NCBI GenBank assembly: GCA_020883125.1 | Contig: JAHREW010000017.1 | Span: forward strand, 56,712 to 120,711 | Source of the DNA: Microcoleus sp. CAWBG506 | GTDB taxonomy: Bacteria; Cyanobacteriota; Cyanobacteriia; Cyanobacteriales; Microcoleaceae | Reading direction: 5' to 3' | DNA: 64,000 nucleotides | Part shown: positions 43,138-51,677 of the stretch, piece by piece | How positions within the stretch are numbered: the stretch's first letter is position 1 | Layout of the letters: each line of letters starts with the position of its first letter | Notes under the pieces: model-generated | What the model was told of the DNA's origin: nothing | The model's input: only the letters and a program-made list of their open reading frames with translations | Databases searched by the model: none | Position numbers and translations under genes: made by a program

Positions 43138-44538
43138 GTGGCGCTCATGTTAAAGCCAGCCAGTTCCGAATTTGTCAAGCTTTGTCGATCGCAGGTGGCG
43201 ATCGCCGTCAGTTTGGGAGCGACATTCAGCGCCATATACCTGACGGAAGAACTGATCGAAGGTAGCCAAGCAAAGTTGATACCGATCGCAGTTTACCCGG
43301 AAACCTCAGATTCCTGGGTTCAAAATCAGAGCGTGAGGCAGCAATCTCCCACAACCTCAGCATTAAAGGCGATCCCGCGACTGCTGGCAGACCAAACTCC
43401 AAGTCGAGAAAACTCAGAAATGGGGGCAATCCAGCCAGAGTCTATTCCAGGTTTTAACAGCAATTCCCATCAGTGCCAAGGCCCAGAAAATATTTGGCTG
43501 TCTCGGCGGCAAATTGTGACACCTCTGATTCACGAAGGAGTAGTAATGGGACTTCTGGTCAGCGGCAGACAAGACAGGCCTTGGAACGATCGAGAGGACG
43601 CTCAAATACAACAAATTGCTCGCACCCTGGCCCTCGCCTGCATTTTAGACCAGCGATCGCAGTGGATGCAGCAAGAACTACGCCAGCAGCGACAAATCCA
43701 AACTCAGGTTTATGACACGATGCAGAATTTACTGCACCAGTTCAAAAGTCCGCTGACAGCCTTGCGGACTTTTGGTAAGCTGCTGGTAAAGCGGCTCGTC
43801 CCGGAAGACAAAAACCAGAACGTAGCTGTGAGCATTATCCGAGAGAGCGATCGCTTGCAAGAATTGCTCTTACAGTTCGATCGAACGGTTGACATCGGCG
43901 AAGGCAATTTGAGACTACCCTTTGGTAGTTCAGAAATAGAGATGTCCCAGGCTGAATTAAATCGTCAGTCTCCTCTGTCTCTGTCACCTCTGAACAATCA
44001 AGATGAATCCTGTTGTGTTGCAGAAGTATTAAAACCGCTGTTAATTTCAGCTTCTGCGATCGCCTCCGAAAGAAACCTCAAATTAGTAACAGAGATTCCA
44101 GGAAATTTGCCAGCAGTTTCAGCTAACGATCGAGCTTTGCAGGAAGTTTTGAGCAATCTCATTGACAATGCCTTGAAATATAGCGCTCCTGGTAACAAAA
44201 TTTACATTAAAGTAGACAATCAAGCACAAGAAGCCCATGGAACCAAACAACATCAATTGCCAGCCCTAGCAGTTGCTGTCAGTGACACAGGTTCAGGAAT
44301 TCCCCCCCAGGATTTAGAGCATTTATTTAAGCGACACTACCGGGGAGAAAAAGCCCAGACAGAAATTCCCGGAACCGGATTAGGTTTGGCGATCGCCCGC
44401 GATTTAGTCCACCAAATGCAAGGAGAAATAGAAGTATACTCCCCCCTCAATCCTGAATGGCTACCCTCTGTCGGGTCAAATTTAGATCCCACCAATCGTG
44501 GTACTACCTTCGTGGTTTGGCTGCCACTGAGTCAGTAA
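43138..44538 (+). CDS. Soluble GAF-histidine kinase, Hik2/CSK-like
   Basis: This protein of 466 residues has a GAF-like sensor (about 10-180), then HisKA with the His in LLHQFKSPLTALRTFGKLLV (about residue 200) and HATPase with LSNLIDNALKYSAPG, VSDTGSGIPPQDLEHLFKRH and GTGLGLAIARDLV. The LTALRTFGKLL stretch resembles Hik2 of cyanobacteria, the homologue of the chloroplast sensor kinase CSK, which reports plastoquinone redox state. Its partner regulator is not adjacent. The start may be GTG 43138 or ATG 43147. The Hik2 assignment is moderate; kinase function is sure. Confidence 0.88.
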   Translation: MALMLKPASSEFVKLCRSQVAIAVSLGATFSAIYLTEELIEGSQAKLIPIAVYPETSDSWVQNQSVRQQSPTTSALKAIPRLLADQTPSRENSEMGAIQPESIPGFNSNSHQCQGPENIWLSRRQIVTPLIHEGVVMGLLVSGRQDRPWNDREDAQIQQIARTLALACILDQRSQWMQQELRQQRQIQTQVYDTMQNLLHQFKSPLTALRTFGKLLVKRLVPEDKNQNVAVSIIRESDRLQELLLQFDRTVDIGEGNLRLPFGSSEIEMSQAELNRQSPLSLSPLNNQDESCCVAEVLKPLLISASAIASERNLKLVTEIPGNLPAVSANDRALQEVLSNLIDNALKYSAPGNKIYIKVDNQAQEAHGTKQHQLPALAVAVSDTGSGIPPQDLEHLFKRHYRGEKAQTEIPGTGLGLAIARDLVHQMQGEIEVYSPLNPEWLPSVGSNLDPTNRGTTFVVWLPLSQ

Positions 44539-44566
44539 ATCCCTCTATTAATAGGAGATATTTGCT

Positions 44567-45262
44567 ATGAAGCGCCGCTCTTTCTTTGAAAAAAAATCCC
44601 CTTTATTTAGTTTTCTTAATTTACTGAAAAGACATTTTTTTACCGTCCCGTTTTTGGTTGTATTTAACACTTTGACTATCCTAATGCTGGTTGGAATCAG
44701 CATATATGCCAAAATTACAAACAAGGGATATGGAGTTGAACGCCTGTTTAGCGATCCGTTTAATTTCTGGTTGCCTTACGAAGGCATTTTAACAGGAATA
44801 TCCGAATTGTTTTGGTCAATTCCAGTAACAATTTGTGCATTTACGTTCGGAGTGCTGCACCAAAAAAATCATCGAACTCCCGCCCAAAGCTTCTTATTTT
44901 TTAGCGCTTTATTATTGGGAGTATTTTTCCTGGATGACCGATTTAGGATGACTTTGATTCTTTCCGGTTTAGGGGTATCTAAGAAATTAATTTATTTGTG
45001 TTATACCACTGGCATTTTTGTTTGGTGTTTGAGATTTTGGAAATTCATCAAAACTACTCCTTACTTGCCATTAATAGCAGCATTTATGTTATTTGCCATT
45101 TCCCGATTAGAAGATATCTTCGCAGCCAATACTCAAGGAGTCCACGCTATGTTAGAAGATGGCACTAAATTATTAGCTCTGATAAATTTAGCACTGTACT
45201 TTTGGCACGTATGTCATCAAGAAATTGTGGGTAAAAAGCACATAAACACAGATGAAAGTTGA
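44567..45262 (+). CDS. Multi-spanning membrane protein of unknown function
   Basis: This 231-residue protein has about six hydrophobic segments (FFTVPFLVVFNTLTILMLVG; LFWSIPVTICAFTFGVL; FLFFSALLLGVFFLDDRF; LIYLCYTTGIFVWCLRFW; PLIAAFMLFAISRLEDIFA; LLALINLALYFWHVC). The start is preceded by AATAGGAG. It follows the histidine kinase after 28 bp on the same strand and may be co-transcribed. The family is not recognised. Confidence 0.7.
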   Translation: MKRRSFFEKKSPLFSFLNLLKRHFFTVPFLVVFNTLTILMLVGISIYAKITNKGYGVERLFSDPFNFWLPYEGILTGISELFWSIPVTICAFTFGVLHQKNHRTPAQSFLFFSALLLGVFFLDDRFRMTLILSGLGVSKKLIYLCYTTGIFVWCLRFWKFIKTTPYLPLIAAFMLFAISRLEDIFAANTQGVHAMLEDGTKLLALINLALYFWHVCHQEIVGKKHINTDES

Positions 45263-45276
45263 GGGGTTGGTAAAAG

Positions 45277-46059
45277 CTATATAATGATTGAAGAAAGTTC
45301 TTCAATATTGTTAATGACAAAAGTTGGTTCTAGGGAAACACATTCATGGCGATCGCCATAGCCGTAAGCCGCCCAACAAGCATCAATCTGAGCATTTTTA
45401 GCAAACAGCAAATCAACCGCTGTATCACCAACCATTAAAACTTCACTATTATTTAATTCTGGAAAAAGCGGTTTGATAACTGAGTAAAATAAAGTCGGGG
45501 CTGGTTTTTGAACCATTTGTCCATCATCTCCTATAATCAAATCAAAAAAAGTGTGAATATTCAATTTTTCCAAAAATAAGTTAACAAAATTAACGTGTTT
45601 GTTACTGACAACTCCCAGAGTTATAGCAACTGCCAAGGCGATTAGGGCAGATTTTGTAGGGGCGGGTTCACCGATATCTTTCATCGGTATAGACAAATTC
45701 TATAAACCCGCCCCCACCCCACGACTTAACCACCCTGGCGGTTGCTATAATTCCACTTCTTTGGCTAAATGCAATATTTCCGTAGTCCCCGAAAATAGAG
45801 CCAGTTGTTTTTCACCTTCGGTGCGATAATAGTAACGATAAGTTTCAACCCACAGGGGGATTTCTGTTGCTTCGATCGCAGGATGGAGGATTTGAAAAGT
45901 CTTGGCTAAATTAATACCGATCGTGCCTCGAATTAGAGCGGGATTTGGTGGTACTAGCAGGAATTTTTCAAAAGTTTTAGTGATGCAAGATATAATAGCA
46001 TTGTGAGTAATTGCCAAAGTACCATCAAAGTCAAAAATAATTAACTTGTACTGACTCAT
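45277..46059 (-). pseudogene. HAD-family phosphatase gene interrupted by a 124-bp element
   Basis: The 5' part, from ATG 46059, encodes MSQYKLIIFDFDGTLAITHN (motif I, DFDGT) and stops at a TAG created at the edge of the element. The 3' part encodes LGVVSNKHVN (motif II), VQKPAPTLF (motif III) and MVGDTAVDLLFA (motif IV). Removing the element (45624-45747) and one TA gives GAA TTA ACT CTG GGA, read as E-L-T-L-G, and an intact HAD phosphatase of about 218 residues of the phosphoglycolate-phosphatase type. The element supplies an ATG in frame with the 3' part (MKDIGEPAPTKSAL), so a separate C-terminal peptide could in principle be made, though no ribosome binding site is seen. Confidence 0.85.
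45624..45747 (-). mobile_element. 124-bp MITE-like element, copy 4, inside HAD gene
   Basis: This copy is identical to copies 3 and 5. TA flanks lie at 45622-45623 and 45748-45749. It splits the HAD phosphatase gene between motifs I and II. Confidence 0.9.
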
Positions 46060-46258
46060 CTTCCTTTTCCAATCTAAATTATATTTTTTCAGCATTCGGC
46101 TCTGGCTGGTAACGCCGAACCAGAGGGTAGGCCTCCAATGTCAAAGAAAAAAGCCCCAAGGGCTAAGACCATCCTCAAAATCGATATAAACCTTCATCGG
46201 TTATCATCTAAAATTTGCGTATATTAACTTAAGTATTGCATTATTTTCTGTAGAGTAT

Positions 46259-48067
46259 ATGGCACTAATTGTTCAGAAATATGGCGGAAGTTCCGTAGGA
46301 ACAGTCTCACGGATTCTGGAAGTAGCCAGACGAGTTGTCAAAACCGCACAGCTAGGCAATTCCCTAGTTGTCGTCGTTTCCGCCATGGGTAAAACCACCG
46401 ACGGCTTGGTAAAACTGGCTAAGGAAATTTCCGCAACGCCCAACAAGCGGGAAATGGATATGTTGCTCTCCACCGGCGAACAAGTGTCGATCGCACTTCT
46501 GAGTATGGCATTACAGGAACTCGGACAACCCGCCATCTCCCTCACCGGAGCCCAAGTCGGCATCGTCACCGAAGCCGCCCACACCCGCGCCCGGATTTTG
46601 CGCATCGATCCGACTCGCATCGAAAGCCAGCTAAACAGCGGAAAGGTTGTTGTAGTCGCAGGTTTCCAAGGCATCGCCGATGCCGAGGAACTAGAAATTA
46701 CGACCCTGGGGCGAGGCGGTTCCGACACTTCCGCAGTGGCGATCGCCGCTGCATTGCGCGCCGACAGGTGCGAAATTTATACTGACGTACCCGGAATTTT
46801 GACCACCGATCCGCGCCTAGTAGCCAACGCCCAGTTGATGGATGAGATCACCTGCGACGAAATGCTGGAATTGGCGAGTTTGGGTGCAAAAGTGCTGCAC
46901 CCGCGGGCGGTAGAAATTGCCAAGAATTACGGAATGCCCTTGGTAGTGCTGTCTAGTTGGAGTGACGCCCCCGGTACGCGGGTAGTGTCGCCTCCCCCCC
47001 AACCACGGCCTTTAGAGGGCTTGGAGCTCGCCAAAGCGGTGGATGCGGTGGAATTTGACCTGGATCAGGCGGGGGTGTCGTTGCTGCGTTTGCCCGATCG
47101 CCCCGGAGTAGCAGCGCGGTTATTTGGTGCGATCGCCCAGCAAAATCTCGATGTAGACTTAATTATCCAATCAATTCACGAAGGAAATACCAACGATATT
47201 GCCTTTACCGTCACGCGAAATTCTCTACAACAAGCCACTGCTGTTGCAGATGCAATTATCCCCGCCCTCGGCAAAAATTCTCGCCCAGAATTGGGAGAAC
47301 CGGAAGTCAAAGCTGAAGAGCGACCCATAGCTAAAGTTAGCATTGCAGGGGCGGGAATGATCGGGCGTCCGAGGGTAGCAGCCGAAATGTTTAAGACTTT
47401 AGCGGATGCGGGAATTAACATTCAAATGATTTCCACTTCCGAGGTAAAAGTTAGTTGTACGATCGATGCTGTGGATTGCGATCGGGCAGTTGCCGAACTC
47501 TGCAAAACTTTTGATGTCGCCAATTCCCCCCTCGCCCTCAATTCCCCATCTCCAAAACCCGCCGCCGTCAGGGCTGTAGCCCTAGATTCCAACCAAGCAC
47601 GTCTAGCAATTCGTCATTTGCCCGATCGGCCCGGAGTAGCAGCCAAACTCTTTGGATTGTTAGCCGAGGAAAACATCAGCGTAGACACCATCATTCAGTC
47701 CCAGCGCTGCCACAATATCGACGGCATATTGACTCGCGACATTGCATTTACCGTAGCACAAATGGACGCCGAAGCTGCTAAAATAGTCCTGGAAAAAGCC
47801 GCCCCAGAATTCGGATGGGGTGAAGTTTCCGTCGATACAGAAATTGCTAAAGTTAGCGTAGTCGGTTCCGGGATGATCGCCCATCCAGGAGTAGCTGCAA
47901 AAATGTTTGAAGCGCTTTCCAGGCACAAAATCAACATTCAAATGATTGCCACTTCCGAGATTAAAATTAGCTGCGTGGTGGATGAAGAACAAGGCGTAAC
48001 AGCTTTGCGCGCAATTCACACAGCCTTTGAGCTTGCCGGCACCGAAAAAATTCAAGTTCCAGCATAA
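46259..48067 (+). CDS. lysC: Aspartate kinase with four ACT domains
   Basis: This protein of 602 residues phosphorylates aspartate, the first step to lysine, threonine and methionine. The kinase domain starts VQKYGGSSVGTVSRI and includes VVSAMGKTTDGL, TGAQVGIVTEA and TLGRGGSDTSAVAIAAAL. Four ACT regulatory units follow in two pairs (LRLPDRPGVAARLFGAIAQQ; SIAGAGMIGRPRVAAEMFKT; IRHLPDRPGVAAKLFGLLAE; SVVGSGMIAHPGVAAKMFEA), the typical cyanobacterial form with duplicated ACT pairs. Feedback by Lys and Thr is expected from the family. No lysine riboswitch was recognised upstream. Confidence 0.96.
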   Translation: MALIVQKYGGSSVGTVSRILEVARRVVKTAQLGNSLVVVVSAMGKTTDGLVKLAKEISATPNKREMDMLLSTGEQVSIALLSMALQELGQPAISLTGAQVGIVTEAAHTRARILRIDPTRIESQLNSGKVVVVAGFQGIADAEELEITTLGRGGSDTSAVAIAAALRADRCEIYTDVPGILTTDPRLVANAQLMDEITCDEMLELASLGAKVLHPRAVEIAKNYGMPLVVLSSWSDAPGTRVVSPPPQPRPLEGLELAKAVDAVEFDLDQAGVSLLRLPDRPGVAARLFGAIAQQNLDVDLIIQSIHEGNTNDIAFTVTRNSLQQATAVADAIIPALGKNSRPELGEPEVKAEERPIAKVSIAGAGMIGRPRVAAEMFKTLADAGINIQMISTSEVKVSCTIDAVDCDRAVAELCKTFDVANSPLALNSPSPKPAAVRAVALDSNQARLAIRHLPDRPGVAAKLFGLLAEENISVDTIIQSQRCHNIDGILTRDIAFTVAQMDAEAAKIVLEKAAPEFGWGEVSVDTEIAKVSVVGSGMIAHPGVAAKMFEALSRHKINIQMIATSEIKISCVVDEEQGVTALRAIHTAFELAGTEKIQVPA

Positions 48068-48340
48068 TTAATGTTTCTAGTCAGGACTTTATACTGAATC
48101 CGAGTTTTTCACCCCCTTGGTGATTCTGCGGTTGAAACCGCTACTTGTCAAAGCAAGTCTCCCTCCGCAGACTCAGAAATCAAGGGGGTATTTAAGCCGC
48201 ATTTGGTATTAGTCCTTTCTTCCACATTATTCCTAGTAACGAATTCAGTAATTAAATTTTATTTTTGTGATATATAAAAAAATCGCCTTTTTTTTTAGGG
48301 TTAAACACTTGACTTCGAGGAATTAATAAAGTACAATCTA

Positions 48341-48389
48341 ATAATGGGAGTGGTGGCAAAAATAAAATTTTTGCCACCACTCCCATTAT
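48341..48389. repeat. Perfect 23-bp inverted repeat with a 3-bp loop
   Basis: The left arm starts ATAATGGGAGTGGTGGC and the right arm ends GCCACCACTCCCATTAT; 23 bp pair perfectly around AAA. The structure is stronger than a usual terminator and lacks a T run. It has no second copy in the window. Confidence 0.9.
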
Positions 48390-48471
48390 CTAAAATATAC
48401 CACAAAAAATCAACCAAAGTCAATAGATAATCTTTCTTTTTTAAGGCCGAGGAGTTATGGAATGATTTAAC

Positions 48472-48545
48472 CACGAAGGCGCAAAGGACGCGAAGGAAGA
48501 GAAGAGAGAAATAATAATTCCTATGTCAACGGATTTGATATTACA
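48472..48545 (+). repeat. ACCACAGAGGACACAGAG repeat, copy 2 (diverged)
   Basis: ACCACGAAGGCGCAAAGGAC continues into GAAGAGAAGAGAGAAATAAT and ATGTCAACGGATTTGATAT, the last two stretches shared with the copy at 19426-19500. Confidence 0.65.
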
Positions 48546-48619
48546 GATTTGATATGAAACCACAGTAGCACAGAACAAGGCTTCAATCACCGAGTACAAG
48601 TTTAGTTATCTATCATCTA

Positions 48620-51091
48620 CTAGGTAGTGAAGAAAACATCAGCAGTTAGATAGCTAGCATCAATGTCAAAGACGATCGCCAAATAATCAGAATTAACCTT
48701 AATCGCCACAGAAGTCGCGGGCATCCCACCATCAATCTGTAATAACACAGGCTCAAAAGATAATTCAGCATAGGCAATGTCTCGACTCAAACCAATTGCA
48801 TCACCCTGAGAAAAATCCATAATTACATCAGCCCGCTCGATGGATGCGATCGCCTGATTTTCCGCAAACATAAACGCATCATTGCCAGTACCACCAATGA
48901 GTATATCTTGACCAAAATCCCCAATTAATACGTCATCATCAGCACCGCCATTGAGAATATCATCTCCCTTGCCACCCTGTAAAACATCATTACCATCTCC
49001 TCCAATTAAGGTGTCATTATCATTGTTACCACTGAGAAAATCTTTGCCAAAACCGCCATCTAGAAAATCAGAACCTTTCCCGCCCAGCAAAATATCATTC
49101 CCGCCAACTCCGGCTAGGGTATCTGCCCCTTGATTACCATTGATCAAATCGTCATTTTCTGTAGCTGTGAGCAAGTCATTACCCGATAAAGCACTAATTC
49201 CTGTCTTAGCTGCTACTTCTGGAATCAGAGTATCAGATCCGTCTGTTAGGAGGCAAAACCCTTCTCCCCGTAAATTTTCAGGGATTCCTGTTGCTTCACC
49301 ACTATCGGTGGTATTGGGGAGAGAGGTTTGGATGGAAACTATGGGTGCTGGTATGGGAGTCGTTACAGGTGTTGGCGTTGATACGGGCGTTGGTACGGGT
49401 GTTGGTGCGATCGCAGGTATGGGAGTCGTTACAGGTGTTGGCGTTGATACGGGCGTTGGTACGGGTGTTGGTGCGATCGCAGGAATCGGAGTCGTTACAG
49501 GTGTTGGCGTTGATACGGGTGTTGGTACGGGTGTTGGTGCGATCGCAGGAATCGGAGTCGTTACAGGTGTTGGCGTTGATACGGGCGTTGGTGTGGGTGT
49601 TGGTGCGATCGCAGGAATCGGAGTCGTTACAGGTGTTGGCGTTGATACGGGTGTTGGTGTGGGTGTTGGTGCGATCGCAGGAATCGGAGTCGTTACAGGT
49701 GTTGGCGTTGATACGGGCGTTGGTATGGGTGTTGGTGCGATCGCAGGAATCGGAGTCGTTACAGGTGTTGGCGTTGATACGGGCGTTGGTATGGGTGTTG
49801 GTGCTAGTGCTTGTGTTGGCGTGGATGTGGCAATTATCTTCTCGATCTGACTCTGATCGACGAAATTTAATGGCAGAGTAATTTCAGTGGGCGTGGTTGA
49901 GAGGGTAAGGGGTAGTGTAGGAATTGATACCGGAGTTGTTACCGGAGTTGGCGTTGTTACCGGAGTGGGCGTTGTTACCGGAGTTGGAGTTGTTACCGGA
50001 GTTGGCGTTGTCGCCGGAGTTGGAGTTGTCGCCGGAGTTGGCGTTGGCGTCGGAGTTGGAGTACCCTCATTGATGAGCACTGTCAAGCTTTTGCTCAATT
50101 CATTCGCCACAACCAGATCGAGTTTACCATCACCATTGAAGTCAGCAGCCGCGAGTGAGGAGGGACGAGATCCTACTGGAATTTCTGGCTGTTTGGTAAA
50201 CTTACCAGCATCAGAGTTTAGCAGCACTGAGATGTTATTGCTACCTTGGTTGGCGATCGCCAAATCAGCCAAACCATCGTTATTAAAGTCACCACTGGCG
50301 ATCGAACTTGGAGAATTACCAACAGTAATATCTGGCTGTTTGGTGAAACTGCTACCCTGAGAATTCAACAAAACTGAAATGCTGTTGCTGGCTGTATTGG
50401 CGATCGCCAGATCGGGAAAACCATCTTTATTAAAGTCACCAGTGGCGATCGCCCTTGGTGAATTCCCAACAACTATATCTGCTGGCAATTTTGTCAAGTT
50501 ACCACCACCAGCATTCAGCAACAAAGTCACATTATTGCTATCTTCGTTGGCGATCGCCAAATCGATTTTACCATCAACATTAAAGTCAATCGCCGTCATC
50601 GCCACAGGATTAGTACCAACAGGAATGGCTGGCTGCAAAATAAAGCTGAAACCACGGTTTAGCATCAAAGCCCCCACATTTTGCTTCCCATTGACGACAG
50701 CAAAATCTAGTTTACTATCCCCATCAAAATCCGCCGCGATCGCCGCGTCAGGAAAAGGCAAATTACCAAAGCTAAAGGTTGGAAAATTAATGAATCCTGA
50801 CTTGGTATTTAATAGTAATGATATGCTACTATCTCCGCTATTTGCTACCAAGAGTTCTGGTCTATTATCTCCATTAATAAAATCGGCTGCTAAAACTATA
50901 GTGGGTGCGCTTCCCACAGTTTTGTCCAGTTTGAAATCAAAGTTTCCAGAGCCAGCATTAGCGAACAATGAGATGCTATTGCTGCCTAAATTCGGTACAA
51001 CTAAGTCGGGTTTGCCATCTCGATCGAAGTCTGTCACTGTCAGTGACAGTGGGTTCGTACTTACCGATACATCTTTACGGGAGAAGTTCAA
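48620..51091 (-). CDS. Secreted FG-GAP/VCBS and RTX-repeat protein with a Thr/Pro linker
   Basis: This 823-residue protein has three parts. Residues about 1-345 are seven FG-GAP/VCBS beta-propeller-type repeats (DFDRDGKPDLVVPNLGSNSI; DFNKDGFPDLAIANTASNSI) with Ca-binding DxDxDG loops. Residues about 345-600 are a Thr/Pro/Val-rich linker in tandem repeats. Residues about 640-770 are RTX nonapeptides (GGDGNDVLQGGKGDDIL; GGADDDVLIGDFGQDIL) that bind calcium and usually mark type I secretion; no N-terminal signal peptide is present, which fits that route. It probably acts at the cell surface or in the matrix, as an adhesin or surface layer component. Confidence 0.88.
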   Translation of the reverse strand: MNFSRKDVSVSTNPLSLTVTDFDRDGKPDLVVPNLGSNSISLFANAGSGNFDFKLDKTVGSAPTIVLAADFINGDNRPELLVANSGDSSISLLLNTKSGFINFPTFSFGNLPFPDAAIAADFDGDSKLDFAVVNGKQNVGALMLNRGFSFILQPAIPVGTNPVAMTAIDFNVDGKIDLAIANEDSNNVTLLLNAGGGNLTKLPADIVVGNSPRAIATGDFNKDGFPDLAIANTASNSISVLLNSQGSSFTKQPDITVGNSPSSIASGDFNNDGLADLAIANQGSNNISVLLNSDAGKFTKQPEIPVGSRPSSLAAADFNGDGKLDLVVANELSKSLTVLINEGTPTPTPTPTPATTPTPATTPTPVTTPTPVTTPTPVTTPTPVTTPVSIPTLPLTLSTTPTEITLPLNFVDQSQIEKIIATSTPTQALAPTPIPTPVSTPTPVTTPIPAIAPTPIPTPVSTPTPVTTPIPAIAPTPTPTPVSTPTPVTTPIPAIAPTPTPTPVSTPTPVTTPIPAIAPTPVPTPVSTPTPVTTPIPAIAPTPVPTPVSTPTPVTTPIPAIAPTPVPTPVSTPTPVTTPIPAPIVSIQTSLPNTTDSGEATGIPENLRGEGFCLLTDGSDTLIPEVAAKTGISALSGNDLLTATENDDLINGNQGADTLAGVGGNDILLGGKGSDFLDGGFGKDFLSGNNDNDTLIGGDGNDVLQGGKGDDILNGGADDDVLIGDFGQDILIGGTGNDAFMFAENQAIASIERADVIMDFSQGDAIGLSRDIAYAELSFEPVLLQIDGGMPATSVAIKVNSDYLAIVFDIDASYLTADVFFTT
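49343..49810 (-). repeat. 66-bp tandem repeat array with HIP1 octamer in each unit
   Basis: Units of 66 bp encode the 22-residue repeat APTPTPTPVSTPTPVTTPIP plus AI. The octamer GCGATCGC sits in each unit (first at 49407, then 49473, and so on), so HIP1 is multiplied with the repeat. Unit number is likely to vary by slippage or recombination. Confidence 0.88.
49915..50065 (-). repeat. 18-bp tandem repeats encoding TTPTPV
   Basis: GGAGTTGGCGTTGTTACC-type units of 18 bp are repeated about seven times and encode the Thr-Pro-rich start of the linker. Confidence 0.75.
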
Positions 51092-51266
51092 AGTGCTACC
51101 TCTCTAATTTTTATTTATAGTAAAATTTTTGATATCAATATTTTACAGGAATTTGGTACTAAGTCAATCAATGCGAGATTTGGGATGGGCGATATTCCCG
51201 GTCATTCCGGCTGTCGGAGGCTGTGTTAGGATCAAATTAGCGATCGGCTAAAAGGGATTTAATCTT

Positions 51267-51677
51267 ATGACTATAGCGAAGGAACAGATTACTGATAGCA
51301 GTAACACTAATGGATTATCAAATTTCCGCATCACCGTTGAACGTCTGATCGAACTTTTAGATTTAGAAGAAGAGGATGAGTACGGGATTTTGAGACCAAC
51401 TGAATATGCTTTCAGGACAGCGATGAAGTTAGTTGTTGAGGCATACGATAGCATAGGAAACAGTTTTCCAAAAACCTCAAAGATACTTCCAAATAAGAAA
51501 GGTAGTATTTGGCTTGCTTGGGAAAATACAAATTCCGATCGCGCAGTACGCTTGATCTGCCCGATTAATGCCGATGAAAAATCTTACATTTATCATGTGA
51601 GTGGGGAATATTGCTCAAAAGATATTACTTCAGCGGCAATATTAGTCGATAGGCTAAAGTGGTTTAATGAAGCATGA
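51267..51677 (+). CDS. Conserved hypothetical protein
   Basis: This protein has 136 residues with a helical start (FRITVERLIELLDLEEEDEY), a core LRPTEYAFRTAMKLVVEAYD, then strand-rich segments (GSIWLAWENTNSDRAVRLIC; KSYIYHVSGEYC) and an amphipathic end (AAILVDRLKWFNEA). It resembles a family of short cyanobacterial proteins often found beside small toxin or DNA-modification genes, which I cannot name. Its last 14 bp overlap the 3' end of the convergent cytosine methylase gene. Confidence 0.65.
   Translation: MTIAKEQITDSSNTNGLSNFRITVERLIELLDLEEEDEYGILRPTEYAFRTAMKLVVEAYDSIGNSFPKTSKILPNKKGSIWLAWENTNSDRAVRLICPINADEKSYIYHVSGEYCSKDITSAAILVDRLKWFNEA

Larger units (their letters stand above)
48068..48619. 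other. Intergenic region with a 49-bp perfect palindrome and repeats
   Basis: This 552-bp region holds an imperfect hairpin near 48110-48195 (CACCCCCTTGGTGATTC and GAAATCAAGGGGGTA), the perfect palindrome at 48341-48389, and a copy of the ACCACAGAGG-type repeat at 48472-48545. No gene is visible. Confidence 0.65.

Noticed and set aside
46096..46258. Possible lysine riboswitch ahead of lysC
   Set aside because: Only two short hairpins (CTCTGGCTGG with CCAGAG, and AGCCCCAAGGGCT) are visible, which do not make the five-helix lysine aptamer.
49140..50360. Long plus-strand frames rich in Gly and Val opposite the RTX protein gene
   Set aside because: They are shadows of the Thr/Pro repeat array on the minus strand, which has clear FG-GAP and RTX domains.
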